Assembly: GCA_024742755.1 (NCBI GenBank) | Contig: JANSXW010000043.1 | Location: 1-44,506, forward strand | Direction: 5' to 3' | From: a bacterium | Lineage (GTDB): Bacteria > Bacteroidota > Bacteroidia > Chitinophagales > Saprospiraceae | DNA: 44,506 bases | In this document: positions 16,552 to 26,000 of the stretch, one piece after another | Position numbering within the stretch: position 1 is the first letter of the stretch | Layout of the letters: each line of letters starts with the position of its first letter | Notes under the pieces: model-generated | Told to the model about the DNA's origin: nothing | What the model saw: the letters and a program-made list of their open reading frames with translations, nothing else | Database searches by the model: none | Program-made: the position numbers and the translations under genes

Positions 16552-17175
16552 TTATTGCAGGGCTTGTTCAAGCACCATTCGGATATTGGGGTAGACGGGC
16601 AGGCCGCTTTGCAGGAAATCAGAGACGGGTTTCCACTCTGCCTTTTCGATGCTTTCCTCAGCCTGAGGCGTCAGCTGCGTTTCCGGGGTCGTCATCCGGT
16701 ACCAGTAGGTTGGCTTCAGGATACGGCCCTTTTTCAAATGGCGGTAAGTATGGTAGGTCATTTGCAGAAAATCCCCGAGCCGGACCTCCTTCAGCCCGGT
16801 TTCCTCCTGTACTTCCCGGACCGCAGCTATTTCCGGGGTTTCGCCGGGATCAATTTTGCCTTTCGGCAAATCCCAGGTATCCAATCGGTAGATGAGCAGG
16901 GCCTGCCCGTCTGCATTGAAAACCAATCCACCGGCGGCTTCCAGAATGGTAAATTGGGTGGAAAACTCCCTGAACAGCCGTTCTCCATCCTTTCCGTAAA
17001 TGGTGACCTGTTTGAAATCATCATTTTTTTCCAGCATGTCCACATAGCCCAGCAGGCTTTTGGGGTTGCCGGTGTAGATGGTGATGAAGTCGTCCGGATT
17101 GCTGGAAGGCTGGAAGCCCTCTTCGGGAAGGGTAGCGAGGACCATGGGCCTGCCGTTGACATAGATTTTGTACAT
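16552..17175 (-). CDS. NUDIX hydrolase with extra N-terminal domain
   Basis: The product is 207 residues. A perfect Nudix box GX5EX7REUXEEXGU runs from Gly106 to Leu128 (GKIDPGETPE then AAVREVQEETGL). NUDIX enzymes hydrolyse nucleoside diphosphates linked to other groups. The first ~75 residues form a separate small domain (MYKIYVNGRPMVLATL). The gene is divergent from pyrE with only 22 bp between start codons, suggesting a shared control region and possibly a nucleotide housekeeping role. Exact substrate unknown. Confidence 0.88.
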   Translation of the reverse strand: MYKIYVNGRPMVLATLPEEGFQPSSNPDDFITIYTGNPKSLLGYVDMLEKNDDFKQVTIYGKDGERLFREFSTQFTILEAAGGLVFNADGQALLIYRLDTWDLPKGKIDPGETPEIAAVREVQEETGLKEVRLGDFLQMTYHTYRHLKKGRILKPTYWYRMTTPETQLTPQAEESIEKAEWKPVSDFLQSGLPVYPNIRMVLEQALQ

Positions 17176-17178
17176 TTG
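17171..17178 (+). promoter_or_regulatory. Possible pyrE -7 element overlapping the NUDIX start codon
   Basis: TACATTTG matches TAnnTTTG, 20 bp before the pyrE ATG at 17198. The CAT within it is the NUDIX start codon on the other strand. No TTG occurs at 19 bp spacing (one occurs at 12), so this is tentative. Confidence 0.35.
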
Positions 17179-17197
17179 CCGAAAATTAATACGCGAT

Positions 17198-17824
17198 ATG
17201 GATTTAGCAGCTGAAGTAGCCCACAGGCTTTTGCAAATAAATGCAATAAAGTTGAGTCCGCAAAAGCCTTTTACGTGGGCCAGCGGTATGCAGTCACCGA
17301 TTTACTGCGACAACCGCACGGCGCTTTCCTTTCCTGAGGTACGGCGCTTTATCATTAAGGGGTTTGCGCAGGCCTCGGCGATTTTTCAGCCGTTCAATGT
17401 AGTGGCCGGCGTAGCGACCGCAGGCATTCCGCACGGGGCTTTGCTGGCCGAAGAACTGGGGCTGCCTTTTGTTTATGTACGGTCAAAGGCTAAATCGCAC
17501 GGCCGCCAGAATCAAATCGAAGGGGTCTTGCCGGAAGGTGCGCGGGTCCTGGTCATTGAAGACCTGATCAGCACCGGGGGAAGCGCCCTCAAGGCTGTGG
17601 AGGCGTTGCGGGAGGCGAATGCCGATGTCGTAGGCGTGATGGCGATTTTCAGCTATGGCTTCGACAAAGCCCGCAATGCTTTTGAAGCTGCCGGGACTTC
17701 CTTTGCCACCCTTTCCACCTACGATGCCCTGCTCGAAGCTGCTGCCGAAGCCGAGTACATTGCACCGGAAGAGATGGAGACGCTGAAAGCCTGGCGCAAA
17801 GCTCCGGAAACCTGGGGCAAATAG
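17198..17824 (+). CDS. pyrE: PyrE: orotate phosphoribosyltransferase
   Basis: The product is 208 residues, family length. It makes OMP from orotate and PRPP. It has the PRPP loop VLVIEDLISTGGS (117-129), the flexible-loop motif KAKSHG (97-102) and the N-terminal FTWASGMQSPIYCDNR block typical of PyrE. The start MDLAAEVAHRLL is preferred over an ATG 10 codons upstream, which would overlap the divergent NUDIX gene. It is separate from pyrRB but within 7 kb, so the window carries two pieces of the pathway. A pair of short competing inverted repeats follows the stop. Confidence 0.94.
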   Translation: MDLAAEVAHRLLQINAIKLSPQKPFTWASGMQSPIYCDNRTALSFPEVRRFIIKGFAQASAIFQPFNVVAGVATAGIPHGALLAEELGLPFVYVRSKAKSHGRQNQIEGVLPEGARVLVIEDLISTGGSALKAVEALREANADVVGVMAIFSYGFDKARNAFEAAGTSFATLSTYDALLEAAAEAEYIAPEEMETLKAWRKAPETWGK

Positions 17825-17854
17825 CGGGCGTCACAAGCATTCATCAGGCCCGCT
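17823..17854 (+). terminator. Weak hairpin after pyrE
   Basis: AGCGGGC (17823-17829) pairs with GCCCGCT (17848-17854), overlapping the pyrE stop codon. An alternative AGGCCC/GGGCCT pairing lies just downstream. Only GTTT follows, so termination is uncertain. Confidence 0.35.
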
Positions 17855-17997
17855 GTTTAGGCCTTGGGCCTCATCAATGGTTATACATCCGCTGACAATG
17901 CGAATTATTTCGCCTTTAGCTATCATTATTTTAGGGGCAATCTCTATCTTAGCTGATCAAGCGACATCCAAAAACCGCTCATTATTAAAAACTTCAC

Positions 17998-19077
17998 ATG
18001 TCCGTAATAACACCCAAATCCGAAGCTTTCCTGAAAGCCTATCTCAATAACGCTTCGCCTACTGGTTTTGAAGCCCCCGGGCAGCAGCTGTGGCTGGAGT
18101 ATGTTAAGCCGTTCATTGACGAATGGCAGTTAGACAACTACGGTACCGTCTATGGCGTCATCAATCCCGGACAGGACTATAAAGTCGTGATCGAAGGGCA
18201 TGCAGATGAGATTTCCTGGTTCGTCCACCATATCTCGGATGATGGCTTTATTAATGTGATTCGCAACGGTGGGTCAGACCACATGATCGCCCCTTCCAAG
18301 CGGGTCAATATCCATACCAAAAAAGGCATTGTAAGAGGTGTTTTCGGGTGGCCGGCTATTCATACCCGCCACGGAGAGGACGCCAAGCTGGCACCGAAAA
18401 TCAGTAATATTTTCATTGATGTCGGTGCGGAGAACAAGGAGGAAGTGCTGGAAATGGGCATACACGTAGGCTGCGTCATTACCTACGAGGATGAAATGGA
18501 AATCCTCAATGACCGCTACTACGTAGGCCGGGCACTGGACAACCGCATGGGCGGTTTTTGCATAGCTGAAGTGGCGCGCCTGATCAAAGAAAACAAGGTG
18601 GAACTGCCTTACAGCCTGTACATCGTGAATTCCGTGCAGGAAGAAGTCGGGCTGCGTGGTGCAGAGATGATCACACAGACCATCAAGCCTGATGTAGCCA
18701 TCGTTACGGATGTGACCCACGATACGCATACCCCACTCGTGAGCAGCAAAAAGCTCGGGGATGTAAAGTCCGGGAAGGGGCCTTCGGTTACCTACGCACC
18801 GGCGGTCCACAATAAGTTGCTCAACCTCATCATTGAGACCGCTGAAGCCAAAGAAATACCAATACAGCGCGAGGCGGCCTCCCGGCGCACGGGAACAGAT
18901 ACCGATGCATTTGCATACTCCAACGGAGGCGTGCCCAGTGCTTTGATCTCATTGCCCCTGCGCTACATGCACACCACGGTGGAAATGTCGCACAAGTCCG
19001 ATGTGGATGCGGTCATCCGGCTCATTTATGAGGTGCTGCAACGCATCGAAAAGAATCATAACTTCAAGTACTTCTAA
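17998..19077 (+). CDS. M42 family metallopeptidase (glutamyl/deblocking aminopeptidase type)
   Basis: The product is 359 residues, family length. It is a cytoplasmic di-metal (Zn/Co) aminopeptidase that forms large tetrahedral oligomers in known members. Metal ligands and catalytic residues are visible in order: His68 and Asp70 in EGHADEIS, the bridging Asp in ALDNRMGG, the catalytic Glu pair in VQEEVGLRGA, Asp in IVTDVTHDTH, and His in RYMHTTVEMSHKSD. It lies 3 bp before the UbiA-like gene, whose TTG start suggests low, coupled expression. No signal peptide is present. Confidence 0.92.
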   Translation: MSVITPKSEAFLKAYLNNASPTGFEAPGQQLWLEYVKPFIDEWQLDNYGTVYGVINPGQDYKVVIEGHADEISWFVHHISDDGFINVIRNGGSDHMIAPSKRVNIHTKKGIVRGVFGWPAIHTRHGEDAKLAPKISNIFIDVGAENKEEVLEMGIHVGCVITYEDEMEILNDRYYVGRALDNRMGGFCIAEVARLIKENKVELPYSLYIVNSVQEEVGLRGAEMITQTIKPDVAIVTDVTHDTHTPLVSSKKLGDVKSGKGPSVTYAPAVHNKLLNLIIETAEAKEIPIQREAASRRTGTDTDAFAYSNGGVPSALISLPLRYMHTTVEMSHKSDVDAVIRLIYEVLQRIEKNHNFKYF

Positions 19078-19080
19078 AGA

Positions 19081-19929
19081 TTGCGAGCCCTGCTCATTGC
19101 CTTGCTGGATCTTCTGCTGTACAGCAACTTCTGGATTGCCCTGGCTGCTGTAGGTATGGCTGCGCAGTCTCAGTTGCTGCTTTCCGGCAGGGGGGAGCCT
19201 ACTGCACTGCTGGGTTTTATCTTTTTTGCCACCCTTTTTCTGTACGCGGTCCATCGGATTATCGGGTTGCGAAAATCTAAGCCTTTTACCGATTCGGGGC
19301 GCTACGCCGTCATTGCCCGGTTTAGGAACCACATTGTATTCTACGCCGGTATGGCCGGGCTTTGTGCCGGGCTTTTCCTGCTGCAAATGCCCCTGACGCT
19401 GATTGCCGGCCTGATCGCCCCCTGCCTGCTTGCCCTGCTTTATGTGCTGCCGGTTTGGAAAGGCTACCGCCTGCGTGACCTGCATTATGTGAAGATTTTC
19501 CTCATCGCCATTACCTGGAGCTGGATTACCGTTTTTCTGGTCGCCCTGGAGCTGGGCATGACCTGGAGTACCCCAATGTACGTGATGTTGCTGGAACGGG
19601 TGTTTTTTGTTTTCGCCATTACCATCCCCTTCGACATCAGGGACCTGGAAATTGATGCATTCAATAAGGTCAAAACTCTTCCGGCTGCCCTGGGGGTCCG
19701 CAGTAGTCAGCGACTGGGTGGGCTGAGCCTGGGGCTGATGCTTCTGCTGGCTGCGCTCAACTATTACTGGGATGTTTATGCGCTTAATGATTTGGTGGCC
19801 CTCGTTATTTCCGCTTGTCTGTCCGGCCTGCTGATTTTCCTTTCTGACCGCACCCGCCACGATTACTTTTTCTCCGGGCTGGTGGATGGGATGATGGTCC
19901 TGCAGTTTCTGCTCATTGCCCTTTTGTAA
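19081..19929 (+). CDS. UbiA-superfamily-like integral membrane protein lacking the first Asp motif
   Basis: The product is 282 residues with about nine membrane segments. It starts with TTG directly after the peptidase stop, since no ATG precedes the first membrane helix. The second UbiA aspartate motif is intact as DIRDLEID (185-192), followed by KVKTLPAALG. The position of the first motif (normally N/DxxxD) reads FLYAVHRIIGL, with no acidic residue. UbiA enzymes move polyprenyl groups onto aromatic acceptors using both motifs to hold magnesium-diphosphate, so this member may use another substrate or be non-catalytic. Best called UbiA-like. Confidence 0.7.
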   Translation: MRALLIALLDLLLYSNFWIALAAVGMAAQSQLLLSGRGEPTALLGFIFFATLFLYAVHRIIGLRKSKPFTDSGRYAVIARFRNHIVFYAGMAGLCAGLFLLQMPLTLIAGLIAPCLLALLYVLPVWKGYRLRDLHYVKIFLIAITWSWITVFLVALELGMTWSTPMYVMLLERVFFVFAITIPFDIRDLEIDAFNKVKTLPAALGVRSSQRLGGLSLGLMLLLAALNYYWDVYALNDLVALVISACLSGLLIFLSDRTRHDYFFSGLVDGMMVLQFLLIALL

Positions 19930-19983
19930 AAAATCCTGCCCGGACCACTCCAAAGGAGCAATCCGGGCAGGATGAAAAGTGTG
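19928..19983 (-). terminator. Strong hairpin terminator between convergent genes
   Basis: ATCCTGCCCGGA (19933-19944) and TCCGGGCAGGAT (19972-19983) pair perfectly over 12 bp, with an inner CTCC/GGAG stem. The A-run beginning at 19928 gives a T-run on the minus strand, serving the gene that ends at 20172; it may also serve the UbiA-like gene. The rest of 19984-20171 shows nothing recognisable. Confidence 0.85.
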
Positions 19984-20171
19984 ATTTTGATGTAGTTGCA
20001 GGTTTGGCAGGTAGATAGCTAGTGCGACTAGACCGGATTACTTGCCAGGTTTATTGCCCTTGAAGCCCTTGCAAAGGCTGCACTTTAAGTGTTCAGGCAT
20101 TTACGGCTCAATCCACTAGCGCTTTAGCAGCACCAATAGGTATAGTGTTTCAAAGATTTTTTTGCTGGCCG

Positions 20172-21101
20172 TTACTGTTCGAACCGGGCCAGTTTATTGG
20201 GATAGTCGATGGTCATCCGGAAGAACTGCAGGGCATTGCCGCCGATGGCGCCTTCCACCTGCCCACCCGCTAATCGCGAATAGTATTGGATGTAGTTGGC
20301 GTCCGGGCGGGAGCAGAACCAAACCGGCCCCGCTTTCTGCCCCCCGACCACGATCTGAGGCACTTCGATCATCCGCACGTTCCCCAGCTCTGCATCGGCT
20401 TGATCCACCACCTTCCAGTCCGGGTGCAGCTGGTGCCATTGCTCAAAAAGCGATTCTACGATAAAGGAGGTTGCGACGGGCTCTGTACCGGTTTCCCCTA
20501 ATGCGCTGGCAGCAGCTTTTGAGGGCAGCATCTTAGCGCCCGAGTCGATCAATACCGGGATTTGCTCCCCATCTACCTCGATGAAAATACGGGGCAGGCT
20601 GGAAATCCGGTTGCCACTGGCGCTCTCCTTGAAAGTGACCGGTACGATATTGGGTTCAAGGGGCGACAAGGCCGGCGAATGACAAAGGAGTTCCTCTGAC
20701 CGGAAGTCGAAGGTCCAGCAGTATTGCCCAAACCAGGACTGCCCCAGCGATCCGTGCACATCTTTGCCCAGGTTGGTCTGCGCATCCGGCAGGACCAGGG
20801 CTGAATTTCGGTTTAATGTTGGAAGGGCGCCCAGTTCGAGGACTTCATTAATGGCGACGAAGGCATTACCGCTATCGTCTACCACCCCCGGCAGGGCGTG
20901 TTCCTGCATAGCAGACTCTGCTACGAAGGCGCCGCCCGTTGTGTTGGCCAGGAAGCTCAGCATCCCGCCAGCCGAAGGGATTTGGGTGTAAATAAGGTGG
21001 TTCCGGAATGCTACATCGAGCGCGAACTCAGCGTCTTGAGTGGCCCCCAGCGTAGTCATCAAGGTTAGTGCAAGTGTGATGAAGTTGATTTTGGCAAACA
21101 T
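20172..21101 (-). CDS. Secreted retropepsin-like (aspartyl protease fold) protein, one catalytic motif degenerate
   Basis: The product is 309 residues with an N-terminal signal peptide (MFAKINFITLALTLMTTLGA). Two lobes of the bacterial aspartyl-protease fold can be traced. The C-lobe has a D-S-G triad in IPVLIDSGAKMLP and the typical ending FFRMTIDYPNKLARFEQ. In the N-lobe the equivalent site reads LSFLANTTGGAFVAES, where the catalytic Asp of D-T-G is replaced. Two lobes are normally needed for an active dyad unless the protein dimerises, so it may be inactive or a dimer. It is flanked by a strong terminator and an unrelated NUDIX gene. Fold assignment by motif only. Confidence 0.65.
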   Translation of the reverse strand: MFAKINFITLALTLMTTLGATQDAEFALDVAFRNHLIYTQIPSAGGMLSFLANTTGGAFVAESAMQEHALPGVVDDSGNAFVAINEVLELGALPTLNRNSALVLPDAQTNLGKDVHGSLGQSWFGQYCWTFDFRSEELLCHSPALSPLEPNIVPVTFKESASGNRISSLPRIFIEVDGEQIPVLIDSGAKMLPSKAAASALGETGTEPVATSFIVESLFEQWHQLHPDWKVVDQADAELGNVRMIEVPQIVVGGQKAGPVWFCSRPDANYIQYYSRLAGGQVEGAIGGNALQFFRMTIDYPNKLARFEQ

Positions 21102-21332
21102 TTGTTCTTTACTTTAAGCGTTTCATGAAAACTACGAGCCTGAATAGCCCTCCTTCACTGCGCTACAGTCAGGGGAGCGGTTCAGCAGGCTCTTTCAATC
21201 GGGGGGACGATTTTGGTAGTACACTTACTTCTTTGCAAAAGGCATGCCAAAAATTAAATATTCGAAAAAAATATACGATTTGGAACCTTTTTAGGCCTTC
21301 CGGGATTACCCTCTTCCAACAATCTCTGATCA

Positions 21333-21773
21333 ATGTCTGCTGTACTGACTTTCGGAACGCCGCCTGTGGATGCGGCCTACATTACCCGTCCGGGTGCCTA
21401 TGCGGTATTTTTCAATGAAATGCAGGAACTGGGCCTGGTGCGCACAGATGATGGCCGTTACTTCCTGGCGGGAGGCGGTATCGAAGCCGGAGAGGGCAAA
21501 GAAGCAGCGCTCATCCGTGAAGTGCTGGAGGAAACCGGGCTTCGGGCCGCCGTACAAGCCCCGATCGGCATAGCCAGGGAGTTTTACCTGGACGAGATTG
21601 AATCCCGGTACTATGAAAAAATCGGGCACTTCTATCAGGTAGTGATTACCGGACAGGCTCCGGCTGAAAAGACAGAAGCGGACCACACCTTATTATGGTT
21701 GCCGGTAGCTGAGGCCCTGCCGCTGCTTTACCACGACATGTACCGTTGGGCAGTGGAGCAGGCTCAACGGTAG
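21333..21773 (+). CDS. NUDIX hydrolase (MutT-like, short)
   Basis: The product is 146 residues with a perfect Nudix box at 48-70 (GGIEAGEGKEAALI then REVLEETGL). It is a single-domain enzyme expected to hydrolyse a nucleotide derivative; substrate not readable from sequence. Its last 10 bp overlap the convergent membrane gene ending at 21764. The 230 bp upstream contain an 8 bp palindrome (GGCATGCC at 21241) but no clear promoter. Confidence 0.88.
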   Translation: MSAVLTFGTPPVDAAYITRPGAYAVFFNEMQELGLVRTDDGRYFLAGGGIEAGEGKEAALIREVLEETGLRAAVQAPIGIAREFYLDEIESRYYEKIGHFYQVVITGQAPAEKTEADHTLLWLPVAEALPLLYHDMYRWAVEQAQR

Positions 21774-22837
21774 GCCCAGCGATGGTAGCGCCGCCGGATC
21801 GTGACCCGGGAAAGGCGTATGGCCCAGCGGGACTTGGAACGCCAAATGGCCCGGATGCGGTCGATGTAGGCAATGAGGACGACGAAAAAGGCCAGGAAGG
21901 TTAGCGCACCAATAAACGTCTGCACAGGCGTGAGTGAATGCGCCCACAGCGTGGAGAGCCCAATACCAAACCAGGTACTGTACAAGAGGACGTAGTGCAC
22001 TTCGTAGATCGCCAGGGTCTCGCTTCCGATTTTCAGCAGGAGGGGAGGGATATTGCGCCACGCCTGAGCGAGCCACATGAACAGCGCGACAACAACGAGG
22101 ACATGCCCCAGCCGTATCAAAAGGAAGTTGAAATAAGCATGGTCTTTAAAGGTCTCTACCCCGGTCCCATGATAAAGGCTCATCAGCCAGTTTGAGGAAT
22201 ACTGATCCATCAGCACCCCCAGGGCAACCAGGACAGCGGGGAGAACATGGCGAAAGGCCCAGCCCGGCCTGTAGTGCAGCAGCGTGCCCAGGGTGCCGCC
22301 CAAAAAAGTGTAGCCGGCCCAGGGGACAGGCGTGAAAACAGACCCATGGTCCCTGACCAGGTAGTTTTGGAGGACAACCGGAAGGGCGGCGTACTGCCCA
22401 TCCCGCACTTCAAAGTAGAAGAAAAAAGCCAGTCCGCCGGCAGCTGCCAGCAGGAGCGGATAAGGCAGTCTGCTCCAGCGGCTTACCGCATAGAGGGCGA
22501 CGAGCCCAATGAGCGCCAGCCCGATGCAATGCAGCACGTCCACCCGGAACAGGTTGGGCGAAATATAACCGCTCAGCAACTGCGGGAAGCAAAGCCGGAG
22601 CGCATAGCCAATCACGATAAGCTGCAATCCGCGGCGCAGCCCTTTGTGGACGCGCTTGTTGGCCGGCAGCGGGCGCCCGTCCCTGAGCAGCAGAAACGTG
22701 AAAATTAACCCGCTGGCAAAAAAGAACAGTGGGGCCGTCGTGCCCCGCAGGTACGCCCAGGTAGAAAACAGCAGGTTATCAGGGTTACGGAAGGCATCTG
22801 CCAGCAGGGTGTCCGTGAAATGCCCCTGCAGCATCAT
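21764..22837 (-). CDS. DUF1624/HGSNAT-like multi-pass membrane acyltransferase-type protein
   Basis: From the first ATG the product is 357 residues with about ten membrane segments. The opening MMLQGHFTDTL and the segment APLFFFASGLIFTFLLLR match the heparan-alpha-glucosaminide N-acetyltransferase catalytic family (DUF1624/PF07786), with His6 being the conserved active-site-type His. The family normally begins about 20 residues earlier with a basic stretch and the first half of helix 1. The same frame upstream encodes exactly that (QRRLTFIDLLRAYAIL) but has no ATG, GTG or TTG before an in-frame TAA. A non-standard start (ATC at 22897) or a damaged 5' end is likely. Confidence 0.75.
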   Translation of the reverse strand: MMLQGHFTDTLLADAFRNPDNLLFSTWAYLRGTTAPLFFFASGLIFTFLLLRDGRPLPANKRVHKGLRRGLQLIVIGYALRLCFPQLLSGYISPNLFRVDVLHCIGLALIGLVALYAVSRWSRLPYPLLLAAAGGLAFFFYFEVRDGQYAALPVVLQNYLVRDHGSVFTPVPWAGYTFLGGTLGTLLHYRPGWAFRHVLPAVLVALGVLMDQYSSNWLMSLYHGTGVETFKDHAYFNFLLIRLGHVLVVVALFMWLAQAWRNIPPLLLKIGSETLAIYEVHYVLLYSTWFGIGLSTLWAHSLTPVQTFIGALTFLAFFVVLIAYIDRIRAIWRSKSRWAIRLSRVTIRRRYHRWAYR

Positions 22838-23004
22838 TAGGATGGCATAGGCCCGCAGCAGGTCGATAAAGGTCAGGCGGCGTTGGAGGCTTTCGATGGC
22901 AGTAGTTGTTAAAAAGTGTTAAAACACCATAACGATACGGCCCCCTAAAAACGTTTCCTGCCGCCTGAACTTTTTTTTACCTGGCTAAAAAGGTTTTCCG
23001 AAAT

Positions 23005-26000
23005 CTAAATCGCGCCCGGCAGTCCGACCTCCACCCATTGACCTGCAGTCCGGGCTTCAATATCCGCTTTGTACATGGCCGAGCAGCGGGTAGCCGGCAG
23101 ATAAAAACGCCCCTGATAGGCCGCGTTCAGCTGTACCCGGAAGGTCTTGGTTTTTTTCCAGCCCAGGTCAAAAAAGCTGTGTACCCGGTCATCCCGGATA
23201 TCCTGGTACTCCGGCGTATCCGCCTCATCTGAGAAACCGGACATGCGGGTGTTCCTGATTTCCCACCCTGAAGGGAAAATCTGTTCCAGAGCCAGCTCTT
23301 CGTAGATCCGGTAGTTCTGATTGGCCGGATGCGTAAGGGTGACTTCGGCAATGAAATCCGCGCCCTGCGGCAGATTAGCCGGGCTGATCGGTTCGCCTGC
23401 CATATTTTTGTAGGCGACTTCCATTTTCAGCTTGCTGTTCACGGCTGTCTCCTCGCCGGTCAGGGGCTGCCCGCTCCGGATGACCCGGGTGAAAAGGAGA
23501 CCTTTGCCAGTATTTTTGACCGCCACCTTTTTACTGTTCTCCGATAGTTGGACAAGCATTACGGGGTGGTCTGACCCGGCAGCCGTGGTCTGTCCATCGG
23601 CAGTGTACTCAAAGGCGATGGGCTGTTGTGCTTCGGTGCCATTGGCTTTGACGAATTTGCCGATAGCCAGGAGGCTGTAGGCGGTTTCCTGGGTGTTGAG
23701 CCAGGTCTGGCTGCTTAGCCTTTTGGCAATATCCCGTAAGAGCTCGGCCGCCTCGTCTGTTTGTTCCATCAGCACAAGGGTTTCCAGGATCATAGCCTGG
23801 TCCCGGAGGCTGGAACCGAAGGTGGCCCCCATTTCCTGGTAGGCTCCGATATTGCGGTCTGCACTGCGCACCATCTGCCGGGCCATATCCATTTTGCCGG
23901 TAAGGGCGTAGGCGGCAGCGAGGCGCCACTTCGCAGCAGTATTCAGGTTGTCATTGGAGCGCAGGCGGTTCATCGCGGCCAGGTCGGGTGCCTTGGCTAA
24001 AGCCAGGGTGTAAAGCCGGTAAGCCTGGTCCAGCGCCTGATTGCCGGCGTAGTACATCCCGTAGGCTGCTGCATCACCGGACCAAAGCCGTGCGGTCTCC
24101 TGCTGGTAGCGTATCCATTGGTCGAGCATAGTAGGCGGCACAAAGTACCCCTGCGCCTTGGCTTCCAGCAGAAAATGCCCGGCATAGGTGGTGGACCAGG
24201 TGCTGGCGGTGCTGCCGCCGGGCCAGTACGCCATGCCTCCATTGGCCAGCTGGAATAAGCCGAGCCGGTTGATGGTCGCTTTGATGTTTTTGGTGGTTTG
24301 CTGGCGCTGGTCCTCCTTTACCTCAAGCAAATCATTGACATACAGCTGCGGGAAGCCGCCGGAGAGCGTTTGCTCCAGGCATCCGTAGGGATATCGGATC
24401 AGGTAGTTGAGCCGCCGCTCCAGGTCGATTGGCGGAAGGTTGCTCACTTCCAGAACCACTTTATTGGTGCCGGGCATGCCGGGGCTTTCAAAACTGTAGG
24501 CATGGGTTTGTCCGGGGTCAAGGGATTTTTCATCCACATCTGTTACTACCGGATTTGGGTTCCGGACCTCGATTTCGATTTCCTGAGTGGCTTTGTGCCC
24601 GCCGCCTTCTGCTGTAATGACGAACTTTGTTATCCCAATGCGCTCCGCCACCCGTACCGGGAAATTGACCAGCTGATCGCCCGTCCGCTGGAACTGAATG
24701 CGCTGGGAAGGCTCCGGCAGCTCAATCAGGCTGCCGGGCGACTTCACCGTGACTTTGACATCCCGTATGCCCTCCTTCATGGCAAATACGTTGACCGGAA
24801 GTTGCAGGGATTCGCCCGGGCCGAGTACCCTGGGCAGGGTGCCGAGGACCATCAGCGGCTGGCGGACGGGCACAGATTGGTCGGTATGCCCGTAGGCTTG
24901 CTGTTCGGCAGCAACGACCATGACCCGTACCGCTCCCACGTAGTTGGGCATCTGCAGGGTATGGGACACGGTTTTCCCTTTTTCGAGGTAGAAAGGCCCG
25001 AGGTGCATGGCCACGGGTTCAAAGCGATTGGCCTTCTTCGCCGCCTGTACTTTTGCGGCAGCGTCCCCGCCAATGCTCAACATCCGGTCCAGTTGCCCGC
25101 TTTGGGCGCCCAGTACTTCGTCATAGAGGTCCCAGGTGCGCACGCCGAGCGCTTCCCGCGCGTAGAAATGCTTCCACGGGGCCGGTGTCTCGAAGCGGGT
25201 CAGCCCGAGCAGCCCTTCATCCACAACCGCCAGGGTGTAGGCCATGGGGCGGCCGGATTGTTCGCTTACCTTCACCGTGAAATCCTGCTTTGGGCGGAGC
25301 TCTTCGGCAATTTTGATTTCCGGTTGCAGGTGGGTGGCCGGGTCTTCCACATTGACAGGGATGACCCCGTAAAGCCGGATCGGCAGGTCGTTTTCCACCT
25401 GGCTGTGCGGCTGCAGCAGCGTTATGTGGGCATAGGCAGTGGGGGCCATATTGGGCGTAGCCTCGAAAGTGATGGTGTTTTCGCCCGGTTTGGCGTCTAC
25501 CCAGAAAGACCGCAGCACTTCACTGCCTGTCTCCAGGCTGACCAGGATTCTTCCGGCACGGGCTTCGGGCAAACGTAACGTCACTTGCTCTCCAACATTA
25601 TACCGCTCTTTGTCCGCCGTGAAGGGGAGCATAGCCGCGGCTTCCCGGTTGCCTTCCTGATCGCCGTACCAGGGGCTGCCTGCGTAGAAAAAGTCGCCGG
25701 AGCAGTGCCCGGTTTCCGTATCACAAACCCTGACCATATAGCGCCCCCAATCATTGACCGTCACGGGCCAGGATACGTTGCCGTTGGATCCGGTAGTGAG
25801 GGTTGTTGTTGCTTCGGCCCCATAGTGGGTAGCCGTATTGTATCGGGAGATGTCGCCATTGCTGCGGTCCCACCACCAGCGCCAGTCTACGCGGTAGAGC
25901 CCCACGCTGATTTTCCGGTTGGCCACGGGTTTCCCTTTGGTATCCACCACCGTCATGGGTATGTCGGTGCGCTCGTTCATATTGATGCGCTTGCTGCCGT

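Noticed and set aside
24298..25578. A 426-codon open frame opposite the alpha-2-macroglobulin gene
   Set aside because: It is an antisense shadow of a gene with clear domains and has no family resemblance.
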